The notes: generated by a model from the letters alone, not told the origin. A DNA stretch of 64,000 nucleotides from Streptomyces sp. CB02400 (GCF_001905725.1 NZ_LIWB01000009.1:1-64000); one strand, 5' to 3'; positions 1 through 8,871 are shown, counted from the stretch's first letter. Program-made: numbers and translations.

Positions 1-23
1 GGAGAGTAGGACGCCGCCGAACT
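1..23 (+). rRNA. rrf: 5S ribosomal RNA, 3' end (cut by window edge)
   Basis: The first bases (GGAGAGTAGGACGCCGCCGA) match the conserved 3' end of actinobacterial 5S rRNA. A strong intrinsic terminator follows within ten bases, as expected at the end of an rRNA operon. The call rests on recall of the 5S 3' consensus; the rest of the operon lies to the left of the window. Confidence 0.85.
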
Positions 24-31
24 CCTTTTAG

Positions 32-75
32 AGCTCTGGCTCTTGGGCGTACAGCCCGAGAGCCAGAGCTTTTTT
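32..75 (+). terminator. rRNA operon terminator
   Basis: A 17-bp stem (32-48 with 54-70, one G-U pair) closes a five-base loop and is followed by six Ts. It is one of very few classical U-tract terminators in this GC-rich window and fits the end of an rrn operon. Confidence 0.95.
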
Positions 76-129
76 GCGTTGAGGTAAGGTCGGGGCATCA
101 CCGACACGTTTCCCACAGGAGGATCCCGG

Positions 130-738
130 GTGGAGGTCCAGGAGACGCGGGTCCAGACAGACCGCGTCCTCACCATCCCGAACATGCTCAGCATGGCACG
201 GCTCGTTGGCGTACCGCTGTTCCTGTGGCTGATCCTCAGGCCGGAGTTCGGCGGCCCGAAGAGCGACGGCTGGGCCCTCCTGGTGCTGGCCTTCAGCGGA
301 GTCAGCGACTACCTGGACGGCAAGCTTGCGCGACGGTGGAACCAGATCAGCAGCCTCGGCCGGCTGCTCGACCCCGCCGCCGACCGGCTCTACATTCTCT
401 CGACGCTGGTCGGCCTCACCTGGCGCGAGATTCTGCCGCTCTGGCTGACCGCCGTCCTGCTGGCGCGTGAGCTGGTTCTCCTGGTCATGGTGGGCATCCT
501 CCGGCGGCACGGCTATCCGCCGCCGCAGGTGAACTTCCTGGGCAAGGCAGCCACCTTCAACCTGATGTATGCCTTCCCACTGCTCCTGCTCAGTGACGGA
601 ACTGGCTGGATCTCGTCACTCGCTGCTATTTTCGGCTGGGCGTTCGCCGGATGGGGTACAACTCTGTATTGGTGGGCAGGAGTGCTCTACGTGGTTCAAG
701 TCCGCCGCCTGGTTCGTGCGGACGCCGTGGCCGATTGA
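130..738 (+). CDS. CDP-alcohol phosphatidyltransferase, probable eukaryotic-type cardiolipin synthase
   Basis: A 202-residue integral membrane enzyme. The family signature D-G-x2-A-R-x8-G-x3-D-x3-D is intact (D63, G64, A67, R68, G77, D81, D85), so it should be active. The GTG start is chosen because AGGAGG at 117-122 is spaced correctly. Hydrophobic segments fill the rest of the protein. In S. coelicolor the gene at this syntenic position (SCO1389) was reported as a eukaryote-like cardiolipin synthase joining CDP-diacylglycerol and phosphatidylglycerol; the mycobacterial counterpart is called PgsA2. Substrate is inferred from synteny, the family from sequence. It is the first gene of a conserved envelope/regulation block. 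Confidence 0.85.
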   Translation: MEVQETRVQTDRVLTIPNMLSMARLVGVPLFLWLILRPEFGGPKSDGWALLVLAFSGVSDYLDGKLARRWNQISSLGRLLDPAADRLYILSTLVGLTWREILPLWLTAVLLARELVLLVMVGILRRHGYPPPQVNFLGKAATFNLMYAFPLLLLSDGTGWISSLAAIFGWAFAGWGTTLYWWAGVLYVVQVRRLVRADAVAD

Positions 739-853
739 ACTCGCTGATTGGCACGCACAAGGTGGTGCGATGGCTCGCAGTGGAAAAGTGCGGGACAATC
801 CTGGTGGGTGAAGTCGGCTAGACCGTCGTCTCTTCGAGGAGGACGCTTCCGAC

Positions 854-3349
854 ATGAAGGCCGTCGTGATGGCCGGGGGTGAAGGCACCCGCCTTCGCCC
901 CATGACCTCAAGCATGCCCAAGCCGCTCCTGCCGGTGGCCAATAGGCCGATCATGGAGCATGTTCTGCGGTTGCTCAAAAAGCATGGGCTCAACGAAACC
1001 GTTGTGACCGTCCAGTTCCTTGCGTCGCTCGTCAAGAACTACTTCGGTGATGGCGAAGAGCTCGGAATGGAGCTCACCTATGCCAATGAGGAGAAGCCAC
1101 TCGGTACCGCCGGGAGCGTGAAGAACGCCGAGGAGGCACTGAAGGACGATGCTTTCCTCGTCATCTCCGGCGATGCCCTCACCGACTTCGACCTCACCGA
1201 TCTGATCAATTTCCACAAGGAAAAGGGCGCCCTGGTCACGGTCTGCCTGACCCGCGTCCCCAATCCGCTGGAATTCGGCATCACCATCGTGGACGAGGAA
1301 GGCAAGGTCGAGCGCTTCCTCGAGAAGCCGACCTGGGGGCAGGTCTTCTCCGACACGGTGAACACCGGCATCTACGTCATGGAGCCCGAGGTCTTCGACT
1401 ACGTCGAACCCGACGTGCCCGTCGACTGGTCCGGTGACGTCTTCCCGCAGTTGATGAAGGAAGGCAAGCCCGTCTACGGCTATGTCGCCGAGGGCTACTG
1501 GGAGGACGTCGGCACACACGAGAGCTATGTGAAGGCGCAGGCCGACGTCCTGGAGGGCAAGGTCGACGTCGACATCGACGGCTTCGAGATCTCCCCCGGA
1601 GTCTGGGTCGCCGAGGGAGCCGAAGTGCACCCCGACGCCGTGCTGCGCGGACCCCTCTACATCGGCGACTACGCCAAGGTCGAGGCCGGCGCGGAGATCC
1701 GCGAACACACGGTCGTGGGGTCCAACGTCGTCGTGAAGAGCGGCGCCTTCCTGCACAAGGCCGTCGTCCACGACAACGTGTACGTCGGACCGCACAGCAA
1801 TCTGCGGGGCTGTGTCGTCGGCAAGAACACCGACATCATGCGCGCGGCACGGATCGAGGACGGCGCCGTCATCGGTGACGAGTGCCTGATCGGTGAGGAA
1901 TCGATCGTCCAGGGCAATGTGCGGGTCTACCCGTTCAAGACCATCGAGGCGGGCGCGTTCGTCAACACCTCGGTGATCTGGGAGTCCAGAGGACAGGCGC
2001 ACCTCTTCGGGGCCCGGGGCGTGTCCGGGATCCTGAACGTCGAGATCACACCGGAACTCGCGGTGCGGCTGGCCGGCGCGTACGCGACGACGCTGAAGAA
2101 GGGCTCGACCGTCACCACGGCCCGCGACCACTCCCGCGGTGCCCGTGCGCTGAAGCGGGCGGTCATCTCCGCGCTGCAGGCCAGCGCCATCGACGTACGG
2201 GACCTGGAGAACGTGCCGCTGCCCGTGGCGCGGCAGCAGACCGCGCGGGGCAGCGCGGGCGGCATCATGATCCGGACCACGACCGGAGTGCCGGACTCAG
2301 TCGACATCATGTTCTTCGACGGACAGGGCGCCGACCTCTCCCAGGGCAGCCAGCGGAAGCTGGACCGGGTGTTCGCGCGGCAGGAGTACCGGCGGGCGTT
2401 CCCCGGGGAGATCGGGGACCTGCACTTCCCGGCCAGCGTCTTCGACTCGTACACGGGCTCACTGCTGCGCAACGTCGACACCACCGGTATCGCGGAGTCC
2501 GGACTCAAGGTGGTCGTCGACGCCTCCAACGGCAGCGCCGGCCTGGTGCTGCCGAGCCTGCTCGGCAAGCTGGGCGTCGACTCGCTGACCATCAACCCCG
2601 GTCTCGACGAGTCCAGGCCGACCGAGACGGCCGACATGCGGCGCTCCGGGCTGGTCCGGCTCGGGGAGATCGTGGCGTCCTCCGGCGCCGCCTTCGGCGT
2701 ACGGTTCGACCCCGTCGGTGAGCGGCTGTCCCTCGTCGACGAGAAGGGGCGGATCATCGAGGACGACAGGTCGCTGCTCGTGATGCTCGACCTCATCGCC
2801 TCCGAGCGGCGCAGCGGCCGGGTGGCGCTCCCGGTGACCACCACCAGGATCGCCGAGCAGGTCGCGGCCTACCACGGCACGCAGGTCGAGTGGACGACCA
2901 CCTCGCCCGACGACCTCACGCGCGTGGGCGGCGAGGAAGGGACGATCTTCGGCGGTGACGGCAAGGGCGGCTTCATCGTCCCGGAGTTCAGCAGTGTCTA
3001 CGACGGCACCGCGGCCTTCGTGCGGCTCATCGGGCTGGTGGCGCGCACCCAGCTCACGCTCAGCCAGATCGACGCGCGCATCCCGCGGGCCCATGTGCTC
3101 AAGCGGGACCTGGCGACCCCGTGGGCCGTCAAGGGACTGGTGATGCGACGGGTCGTGGAGGCGGCCGGAGACCGGTTCGTGGACACCACCGACGGCGTGC
3201 GGGTGGTGGAGACCGACGGCCGCTGGGTGATGGTGCTGCCCGACCCGGCCGAGGCGGTCACCCATCTGTGGGCCGAGGGCCCCGACGACGCCTCCGCGCA
3301 GGCCCTGCTCGACGAGTGGTCCGCGGTCGTGGACAGCGCGGGCCGGTGA
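854..3349 (+). CDS. Mannose-1-phosphate guanylyltransferase-like fusion with degenerate phosphohexomutase domain
   Basis: An 831-residue fusion. Residues 1-230 form a nucleotidyltransferase with the signature GGEGTRLRP and MPKPLLP, expected to make an NDP-sugar such as GDP-mannose. Residues about 245-370 look like a left-handed beta-helix of hexapeptide repeats. Residues about 385-831 align with alpha-phosphohexomutases, but the catalytic loops are lost. The phosphoserine loop TASHNP reads RTTTGV (474-479), the metal loop DGDGDR reads DPVGER (619-624), and the sugar loop lacks GGEESGH. The nucleotidyltransferase is therefore probably active and the mutase part probably structural or regulatory. 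The ATG has an AGGAGGAC box upstream. A strong terminator follows the gene. Confidence 0.85.
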   Translation: MKAVVMAGGEGTRLRPMTSSMPKPLLPVANRPIMEHVLRLLKKHGLNETVVTVQFLASLVKNYFGDGEELGMELTYANEEKPLGTAGSVKNAEEALKDDAFLVISGDALTDFDLTDLINFHKEKGALVTVCLTRVPNPLEFGITIVDEEGKVERFLEKPTWGQVFSDTVNTGIYVMEPEVFDYVEPDVPVDWSGDVFPQLMKEGKPVYGYVAEGYWEDVGTHESYVKAQADVLEGKVDVDIDGFEISPGVWVAEGAEVHPDAVLRGPLYIGDYAKVEAGAEIREHTVVGSNVVVKSGAFLHKAVVHDNVYVGPHSNLRGCVVGKNTDIMRAARIEDGAVIGDECLIGEESIVQGNVRVYPFKTIEAGAFVNTSVIWESRGQAHLFGARGVSGILNVEITPELAVRLAGAYATTLKKGSTVTTARDHSRGARALKRAVISALQASAIDVRDLENVPLPVARQQTARGSAGGIMIRTTTGVPDSVDIMFFDGQGADLSQGSQRKLDRVFARQEYRRAFPGEIGDLHFPASVFDSYTGSLLRNVDTTGIAESGLKVVVDASNGSAGLVLPSLLGKLGVDSLTINPGLDESRPTETADMRRSGLVRLGEIVASSGAAFGVRFDPVGERLSLVDEKGRIIEDDRSLLVMLDLIASERRSGRVALPVTTTRIAEQVAAYHGTQVEWTTTSPDDLTRVGGEEGTIFGGDGKGGFIVPEFSSVYDGTAAFVRLIGLVARTQLTLSQIDARIPRAHVLKRDLATPWAVKGLVMRRVVEAAGDRFVDTTDGVRVVETDGRWVMVLPDPAEAVTHLWAEGPDDASAQALLDEWSAVVDSAGR

Positions 3350-3385
3350 GCGGCCGGCGCGAGCGGTAGAACGAACGGTACGCGT

Positions 3386-3426
3386 GCGTGCCGGACAAGT
3401 GTCCCCACGGGGCCTGTCCGGCACGC
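3386..3426 (+). terminator. Terminator after the nucleotidyltransferase fusion gene
   Basis: A perfect 12-bp stem (3386-3397 with 3415-3426) with a further small internal hairpin in the loop and no T-run, which is typical of Streptomyces. It separates the upstream gene from the DUF881 operon. Confidence 0.7.
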
Positions 3427-3466
3427 CGGTAGGTCCGTTCGGAGGTAGTGGTCGCGGCGTGCGACG

Positions 3467-4369
3467 ATGTGCGGCATGCCGCAGCAACCCCCCGTTCGGA
3501 GCACACCCGCGCGGCCCGCGCGCCCGGACGCCTCCATGTCGTTGCTCACCAACGTCATGGACCACAGCCTCGACGACGGATACGCCGAGGCCGCCGCGCG
3601 GAGGAAGACCTCCGGTGAGGGCGGCATGCCGAAGACCCTCAGGGCGAAGCTGGGGCTCGCCGTCGGCCTGGTGTTCGCCGCCCTGATCGTGACCGTCGGG
3701 GCCGCTCAGGCCCGGGTCGCGGCTCCTGTCGTCGCCAAGGAGCGCGAGGAGCTGATCGACCGGATCGACCAGGAGACCGAGGCCGCGGACGAACTCGAGG
3801 ACAGCGTCGACGAACTGCGCGCGGACGTGAGCGCGCGGCAGCGCGAGGCGCTCCGGGACAGCGGAGGCGACCGGTCCGCGCTGGTGGGCATCCTGTCCGG
3901 CGCCGTCGCGGTGCACGGGCCCGGCGTGCGGCTCGTGGTGAACGACGCCAAGGACGCGAGCACGGGCGGCGACGGCGGCCCGCGATCGACCACCGGCTTC
4001 TCCGACACCGGGCGGGTCCGTGACCGCGACATGCAGCGTGTGGTCAACGGTCTGTGGGAGTCCGGCGCCGAGGCCGTCTCCATCAACGGGCAGCGGTTGA
4101 CCGCCCTGTCGGCGATCAGGGCCGCGGGAGACGCGATACTGGTCGACAACAGGCCGCTGGTGCCGCCGTACACGGTGCTCGCGGTGGGGGACGGCGGGCA
4201 GCTGAGCGACCGGTTCCAGAACAGCGCTGACGGGCTGTATCTGCATGCCCTGCAAGAGAACTACGGGATCCGGACGGCCATCTCGGTGGAGGACGACGTC
4301 CGGCTGCCCGCCGCACCGAGTGTGATCGTACGTACCGCACAGCCGATAACCGAGAAGGGCACATCGTGA
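3467..4369 (+). CDS. DUF881 membrane-anchored protein (first copy)
   Basis: A 300-residue protein with a cytoplasmic N-terminus, one membrane segment near residues 60-82, a Glu/Asp/Arg-rich coiled coil near 90-130, and an extracytoplasmic DUF881 domain. An ATG at 3476 is an equally possible start, with GACGAT seven bases before it as a weak -10 for a leaderless transcript. The stop codon overlaps the start of the small basic protein gene, so the two are translationally coupled. DUF881-Sbp-DUF881 is a conserved Gram-positive trio located near cell-division and envelope genes; no biochemical function is established that I know of. Confidence 0.9.
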   Translation: MCGMPQQPPVRSTPARPARPDASMSLLTNVMDHSLDDGYAEAAARRKTSGEGGMPKTLRAKLGLAVGLVFAALIVTVGAAQARVAAPVVAKEREELIDRIDQETEAADELEDSVDELRADVSARQREALRDSGGDRSALVGILSGAVAVHGPGVRLVVNDAKDASTGGDGGPRSTTGFSDTGRVRDRDMQRVVNGLWESGAEAVSINGQRLTALSAIRAAGDAILVDNRPLVPPYTVLAVGDGGQLSDRFQNSADGLYLHALQENYGIRTAISVEDDVRLPAAPSVIVRTAQPITEKGTS

Positions 4370-4698
4370 TCGCCGTACTGGGCCTCGTCGTGGGAGTCGT
4401 GGCCGGACTGTTGGTCCGGCCCGAGGTTCCGGCGGTCGTCGAGCCTTACCTGCCGATCGCCGTCGTCGCGGCGCTCGACGCCGTGTTCGGGGGGCTGCGG
4501 GCCATGCTCGACGGCATCTTCGACGACAAGGTGTTCGTGGTGTCGTTCCTGTCGAACGTCGTCGTCGCCGCCCTGATCGTGTTCCTCGGCGACAAGCTCG
4601 GTGTGGGGGCCCAGCTGTCGACGGGCGTCGTGGTGGTCCTCGGCATCCGCATCTTCTCCAACGCCGCGGCGATCCGCCGGCATGTGTTCCGGGCGTGA
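4366..4698 (+). CDS. sbp: Small basic protein (DUF1290)
   Basis: A 110-residue membrane protein with three hydrophobic helices (about 1-20, 25-45 and 62-100) and a basic tail ending RRHVFRA. It matches the DUF1290 'small basic protein' family, always found between two DUF881 genes. The GTG start overlaps the upstream stop by four bases, and its own stop overlaps the next GTG, which gives a tightly coupled three-gene unit. The function is unknown; a membrane partner or anchor for the flanking DUF881 proteins is an inference from the constant arrangement. Confidence 0.9.
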   Translation: MIAVLGLVVGVVAGLLVRPEVPAVVEPYLPIAVVAALDAVFGGLRAMLDGIFDDKVFVVSFLSNVVVAALIVFLGDKLGVGAQLSTGVVVVLGIRIFSNAAAIRRHVFRA

Positions 4699-5603
4699 GG
4701 CCGATGAGTGAGCACGAGCACAACGAGACGACACGCCCGGCGGTGTCCCCGCCGAGGCCCGCTCCGGACGCCTCGCCCGCGGCCGGCCTGCGCAGGGAAC
4801 TGCCGGCGGAGGTGCCCGCCGGGGCGCCCACGAGGGCGCCCGCCCCCGCGGAGGGAGACGTTCCGAAGCCCCCGCCCGGTCTGACCGGCCGGCAGCGGCT
4901 GGTGAAGGGGCTGTGGCCGCCGCGGGTGACCCGGGCCCAACTCATCGTCGCCCTGCTGCTGTTCGGCCTCGGTTTCGGCCTGGCCGTCCAGGTGGCGTCC
5001 AACAGCGACAGTGACAGCGCGCTGCGCGGGGCACGTCAGGAAGATCTCGTGCGCATCCTCGATGAACTCGACGACCGCACAGAGCGTCTTGAGGACGAGA
5101 AGCAGGGACTCGAGAAGCAGCGCGACGAGCTGGAGAACAGCTCCGACCAGGCCGAGGAGGCCCGTAAGCAGACGATCGAGAAGGAACGGCAACTCGGCGT
5201 GCTGGCGGGCACCGTGGCCGCGCAGGGGCCCGGGATCACGATGACCATCGAGGACACGAAGGGGACGGTCGAGGCGGACATGCTGCTCGACGCCATCCAG
5301 GAGCTGCGCGCGGCCGGTGCCGAGGCGATCCAGGTGAACGATGTGCGGGTGGTGGCGGGCACCTACCTGACGGACTCCGGTAACGGTGTCGGCGTGGACG
5401 GGAACAAGATCACCACGCCCTATCGTTTCAAGGTCATCGGCAAGCCGCAGGACCTCGAGCCGGCGCTCAACATCCCCGGAGGCGTGGTGCAGACTCTCGA
5501 AAAGGAACAGGCCACCGTTACCGTGGAGCGGTCGACCAAGATCGTCGTGGATGCCTTGCGGGTGGTGAAGCGGCCTGACTACGCTCGGTCGTCCTCCCGG
5601 TGA
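4695..5603 (+). CDS. DUF881 membrane-anchored protein (second copy)
   Basis: A 302-residue paralogue of the gene two positions upstream. It has a Pro/Ala-rich cytoplasmic N-terminus (about 1-70), a membrane segment (about 76-98), a long charged coiled coil (about 108-165), and a DUF881 domain to the C-terminus. The GTG overlaps the stop of the small basic protein gene; an internal ATG at 4704 is an alternative start. In mycobacteria gcvH follows this position, but here it is absent and a 190-base spacer leads to the FHA gene. Confidence 0.9.
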   Translation: MRPMSEHEHNETTRPAVSPPRPAPDASPAAGLRRELPAEVPAGAPTRAPAPAEGDVPKPPPGLTGRQRLVKGLWPPRVTRAQLIVALLLFGLGFGLAVQVASNSDSDSALRGARQEDLVRILDELDDRTERLEDEKQGLEKQRDELENSSDQAEEARKQTIEKERQLGVLAGTVAAQGPGITMTIEDTKGTVEADMLLDAIQELRAAGAEAIQVNDVRVVAGTYLTDSGNGVGVDGNKITTPYRFKVIGKPQDLEPALNIPGGVVQTLEKEQATVTVERSTKIVVDALRVVKRPDYARSSSR

Positions 5604-5680
5604 ACCGGGGGTGCATGCGGGGCGTCCGGCGAGGGCATGAGGTTGCGGGGGGTCGGCGCACCGAATGGGTGGTGCGTGGT

Positions 5681-5707
5681 GGAAACTGTCTGGCGGAGGC
5701 GGACGTT
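5681..5707 (+). promoter_or_regulatory. Possible ECF-sigma-type promoter ahead of the FHA gene
   Basis: The bases GGAAAC (5681-5686), a 17-base spacer and CGTT (5704-5707) resemble extracytoplasmic-function sigma promoters. The match is in the 190-base spacer upstream of the GarA-like gene. It is weak evidence, since such short motifs occur by chance in GC-rich DNA. Confidence 0.3.
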
Positions 5708-5793
5708 GTGAAGATGTCCGGGTCGGCCAATGTGTTCAGTCAGGGTTCGTCCTGCCCCACGGGCGGGTCTGTTTCGGTCAAGGGGAATCGCCC

Positions 5794-6597
5794 GTGAAGT
5801 TGTTTGCGAAGTTGTTCGGCAAGAGCGCGCGGCGAGAGGGCAGCGACAACGCGACCGCTCGTCATCGCGCACAGCCTGAGGCGGAAGGTCAGCGTCCGCT
5901 GTACCGGGACCAGGTGGGTCAGGGTGCGCCGTCCGTTGACCCCGCACAGTCGAGCGGCATAGGTTTCGGGCAACCGTCGACCTCAGGTACGGGTGGAGGG
6001 TTCTCCGACCCGTACGCGTCCCACGCCCCCGGGGGGCAGCCGCGGCAGGAGGATCCGTCCATGTCGGCCCTGGTGTGTACGAGGTGCGGCAACCGCAACG
6101 CGGAGAACAGCCGCTTCTGCTCCAACTGCGGCGCGCCGCTGAGGCCCGGAGTCACCCCGGAGCGCCCCTCGGAGACGACGTCCACGATCTCGATCTCCGG
6201 TCTCGAGGCCTACGACGCGGAGGCCACCGGCCAGACGCCGACGCCGATGCTCTCTCCCGAGGCGCAGGCGGCCGTCGACGCGCTGCCGATGGGTTCCGCG
6301 CTCCTGGTCGTGCGCCGCGGGCCGAACTCGGGCAGCCGCTTCCTGCTGGACGGCGACCTGACCACGGCCGGGCGTCACCCGCAGAGCGACATCTTCCTGG
6401 ACGACGTGACGGTCTCCCGCCGGCACGTGGAGTTCCGGCGCGGCCCGGACGGCTCCTTCACGGTGGCCGACGTGGGCAGCCTGAACGGCACGTACGTCAA
6501 CCGGGAGCGGATCGACCAGGTCGCCCTGTCCAACGGCGACGAGGTGCAGATCGGCAAGTACCGGCTGGTCTTCTACGCGAGCCAGCGGGGCTACTGA
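5794..6597 (+). CDS. Zinc-ribbon FHA-domain protein, GarA/OdhI-like
   Basis: A 267-residue cytoplasmic signalling protein. A four-cysteine zinc ribbon (C95, C98, C109, C112) is followed by E127-T128-T129-S130, which matches the ETTS phosphorylation motif of GarA and OdhI, and then an FHA domain with G193-R194, S209-R210-H211 and N231-G232. In mycobacteria and corynebacteria the Ser/Thr kinases PknB and PknG phosphorylate that motif, and the protein then releases 2-oxoglutarate dehydrogenase and glutamate enzymes. The position before ftsR is also conserved. The GTG at 5794 is preferred over upstream starts because AGGGGAA precedes it and residues upstream look non-coding. The zinc ribbon and long N-terminus are additions relative to GarA. 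Confidence 0.85.
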   Translation: MKLFAKLFGKSARREGSDNATARHRAQPEAEGQRPLYRDQVGQGAPSVDPAQSSGIGFGQPSTSGTGGGFSDPYASHAPGGQPRQEDPSMSALVCTRCGNRNAENSRFCSNCGAPLRPGVTPERPSETTSTISISGLEAYDAEATGQTPTPMLSPEAQAAVDALPMGSALLVVRRGPNSGSRFLLDGDLTTAGRHPQSDIFLDDVTVSRRHVEFRRGPDGSFTVADVGSLNGTYVNRERIDQVALSNGDEVQIGKYRLVFYASQRGY

Positions 6598-6635
6598 CCA
6601 CCCCGGATCCGTCCGGGGGACCCCAGGGAAGGTTC

Positions 6636-7376
6636 ATGGTTCAGACACCGAGCGGCGGTGCCGGCGACGGCGCCGCCGCCGCGGGCACCGGACTGATGAG
6701 CATCGGCACGGTGCTGAGCGTGCTGCGCGAGGAGTTCCCCGAGGTCACCATCTCCAAGATCCGCTTCCTGGAGTCGGAGGGGCTGATCGAGCCGCAGCGG
6801 ACCCCGTCGGGGTACCGCAAGTTCAGTGCCGGGGACGTCGAGCGCCTCGGCCATGTGCTGCGCATGCAGCGCGATCACTACCTGCCGCTCAAGGTGATCC
6901 GCGAGCACCTCGACGCCATGGAGCGCGGCGAGGCCGTCCAGCTGCCGGTGCTGGGCCGTCCGGGGGACGGGGACACCGTTCAGGAGCCCGCCGCCGAGGG
7001 GCCCACGGCGGCGCGTATCGGGCGCGGCCGGCTGCTGGCGGCGGCCGGCATCGAGGAGCGGACGCTCGCCGAGTGGGAGTCGTACGGGCTGCTCGCCCCG
7101 GTCGAGGACGGCCTGTACGACGCCGAGTCGGTCACCGTCGCCGGGCTCATCACCGAGCTGGGGCGGTTCGGGATCGAGCCGCGTCATCTGAGGGCGATGA
7201 AGGCCGCCGCCGACCGTGAGGCCGGTCTGGTGGACCAGGTGGTCGCCCCGCTGAAGCGCCACCGGAACCCGCAGACCAGGGCCCACGCGCAGGCGCGTAC
7301 GAAGGAGCTGGCGGGGCTCACGGTGAAGCTGCACGCGGCGCTGGTGCAGGCGGCGCTCGGGATACGGCTGCCCTGA
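6636..7376 (+). CDS. ftsR: MerR-family transcriptional regulator FtsR
   Basis: A 246-residue regulator with a MerR helix-turn-helix near residues 22-95 (core TISKIRFLESEGLIEP) and a second winged-helix-like region near 125-200. It lacks a cysteine metal-binding tail. Gene order FHA, MerR, DUF151, MerR matches Rv1827-Rv1830 in mycobacteria. The corynebacterial orthologue FtsR controls ftsZ; that role here is inferred. The start ATG has AGGGAAGG upstream, 38 bases after the FHA gene stop, so the two are probably cotranscribed. Confidence 0.85.
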   Translation: MVQTPSGGAGDGAAAAGTGLMSIGTVLSVLREEFPEVTISKIRFLESEGLIEPQRTPSGYRKFSAGDVERLGHVLRMQRDHYLPLKVIREHLDAMERGEAVQLPVLGRPGDGDTVQEPAAEGPTAARIGRGRLLAAAGIEERTLAEWESYGLLAPVEDGLYDAESVTVAGLITELGRFGIEPRHLRAMKAAADREAGLVDQVVAPLKRHRNPQTRAHAQARTKELAGLTVKLHAALVQAALGIRLP

Positions 7377-7460
7377 GACGGAGCGGCGCGGGGGCCCGGA
7401 TCGGCCACCCGTTCCCTGCCCGACTACCCAAACGTCCCGGGCACGGCCTAGGGTTGCTGT

Positions 7461-7934
7461 GTGAACGAGCTCGATGTCGTAGGTGTCCGGGTCGAGATGC
7501 CCTCCAACCAACCGATCGTGCTGTTGCGTGAAGTGGGCGGCGACCGCTACCTCCCCATCTGGATCGGACCGGGGGAGGCGACGGCCATCGCCTTCGCCCA
7601 GCAGGGCATGGCCCCCGCACGGCCGCTGACCCACGACCTGTTCAAGGACGTGCTGGAAGCCGTCGGACAGGAGCTCACGGAAGTACGCATCACCGATCTG
7701 CGCGAAGGCGTCTTCTACGCGGAGCTGGTGTTCGCCAGCGGGGTCGAGGTGAGTGCCCGCCCCTCCGACGCCATAGCGCTGGCCCTGCGCACGGGTACGC
7801 CGATCTACGGCAGTGACACGGTGCTCGACGACGCCGGGATCGCCATCCCGGACGAGCAGGAGGACGAGGTGGAGAAGTTCCGCGAGTTCCTCGACCAGAT
7901 CTCGCCGGAGGACTTCGGAACCAGCAACCAGTGA
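7461..7934 (+). CDS. Bifunctional nuclease family protein (DUF151)
   Basis: A 157-residue cytoplasmic protein that matches DUF151 along its length (core LPIWIGPGEATAIAF and SARPSDAIALALR). Some plant and bacterial members have nuclease activity, but the actinobacterial role is not established. It corresponds to Rv1829. No Shine-Dalgarno is visible. TAGGGT at 7449-7454 lies six bases before the GTG, which suggests a leaderless transcript starting at the GTG. Confidence 0.85.
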   Translation: MNELDVVGVRVEMPSNQPIVLLREVGGDRYLPIWIGPGEATAIAFAQQGMAPARPLTHDLFKDVLEAVGQELTEVRITDLREGVFYAELVFASGVEVSARPSDAIALALRTGTPIYGSDTVLDDAGIAIPDEQEDEVEKFREFLDQISPEDFGTSNQ

Positions 7935-8034
7935 GGGCGGCCGGTGGCCGTCGGCCCGGCCGGCAGCCGGGGCTCGCGCCGAGAGCATTCGGCTAGCCTT
8001 TCCCCGCGGCGAGGTACGGGAAACCACTCTTAGG

Positions 8035-8059
8035 GTGATTATCACTCGGCGTGCCGAGT
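8035..8059. promoter_or_regulatory. Two adjacent palindromes upstream of the second MerR gene
   Basis: GTGATTATCAC (8035-8045) is a perfect palindrome around a central T. It overlaps by two bases a perfect inverted repeat ACTCGGC-GT-GCCGAGT (8044-8059). Both end ten bases before the -35 box of the promoter at 8070, a common place for an activator or repressor. The factor is unknown. Confidence 0.45.
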
Positions 8060-8069
8060 GTGGCGATCG

Positions 8070-8099
8070 TTGACGCACCCTTGGTGACTGCCTACCTTC
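8070..8099 (+). promoter_or_regulatory. Vegetative-type promoter of the second MerR gene
   Basis: TTGACG (8070-8075), an 18-base spacer and TACCTT (8094-8099) closely fit the HrdB-type consensus. The expected transcript begins near 8106, just ahead of the ribosome-binding site GGACGGAGG at 8116-8124 and the GTG at 8129. Confidence 0.7.
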
Positions 8100-8128
8100 G
8101 AGGAGGCAGGTCAAGGACGGAGGTCGGC

Positions 8129-8812
8129 GTGAGAAGCAGCGGCGACGGTACGGCTGGGGGTGCCCCCGGACGCGGTTTCGGGGCGAGCGGGCCGTACCCT
8201 CCCCAGAGCTCCCGGTTCCGTCCGAGCGGGGGGCATCCCGCGCACGGCGGCGCGATCGATCAGGCTCCGCAGCGACCGACGGCTGTGCCGAGCAGCAAAG
8301 GGGCGACATCCATGGCGTCCGAGCAGATCGGCTACCGGGGGCCCACGGCCTGCGCCGCCGCCGGTATCACCTACCGGCAGCTCGACTACTGGGCCCGCAC
8401 GGGCCTGGTCGAACCGAGTGTGCGGCCGGCCCACGGATCGGGCACGCAGCGGCTGTACAGCTTCCGCGACGTCGTCGTGCTGAAGATCGTCAAGCGGTTC
8501 CTGGACACGGGCGTCTCCCTGCAGAACATCCGCACCGCGGTCCGGCATCTGAGTGAGCGCGGCTTCAGCGACCTGGAGCGCATGACGCTGATGAGCGACG
8601 GGGCCACGGTCTACGAGTGCACCTCGCCCGACGAGGTGCACGCCCTGCTCCAGGGCGGCCAGGGCGTCTTCGGCATCGCCGTGGGCGTGGTGTGGCGGGA
8701 CGTGGAGAGCGCGCTGTCCCAGCTGCACGGGGAGCGCGTCGACACCGGGGAGACCCTGGTCGGGCACAACCCGATGGACGAGCTGGCGCGGCGGCGGAAC
8801 AAGGCGGTCTGA
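8129..8812 (+). CDS. MerR-family transcriptional regulator (Rv1830-like)
   Basis: A 227-residue protein with a poorly ordered Gly/Pro/Ser-rich N-terminus (about 1-65), then a MerR DNA-binding domain (about 70-140; core AAGITYRQLDYWARTGLVEP) and a short C-terminal domain near 150-215. The domain pattern and position after DUF151 match Rv1830 of M. tuberculosis. The GTG start is chosen because it follows GGACGGAGG and a good promoter; an in-frame upstream start would lie inside the promoter. Targets are not visible from sequence. Confidence 0.85.
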   Translation: MRSSGDGTAGGAPGRGFGASGPYPPQSSRFRPSGGHPAHGGAIDQAPQRPTAVPSSKGATSMASEQIGYRGPTACAAAGITYRQLDYWARTGLVEPSVRPAHGSGTQRLYSFRDVVVLKIVKRFLDTGVSLQNIRTAVRHLSERGFSDLERMTLMSDGATVYECTSPDEVHALLQGGQGVFGIAVGVVWRDVESALSQLHGERVDTGETLVGHNPMDELARRRNKAV

Positions 8813-8871
8813 GGCCGTCCGGGGCCGCCCGGGAACGGCCGTTGTCAGTGGCGTAGGGCAGCATCGGAGAT

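Noticed and set aside
2459-5002. An 847-codon minus-strand frame opposite the nucleotidyltransferase and DUF881 genes
   Set aside because: Same shadow effect; the plus-strand genes have clear domains, ribosome-binding sites and coupling.
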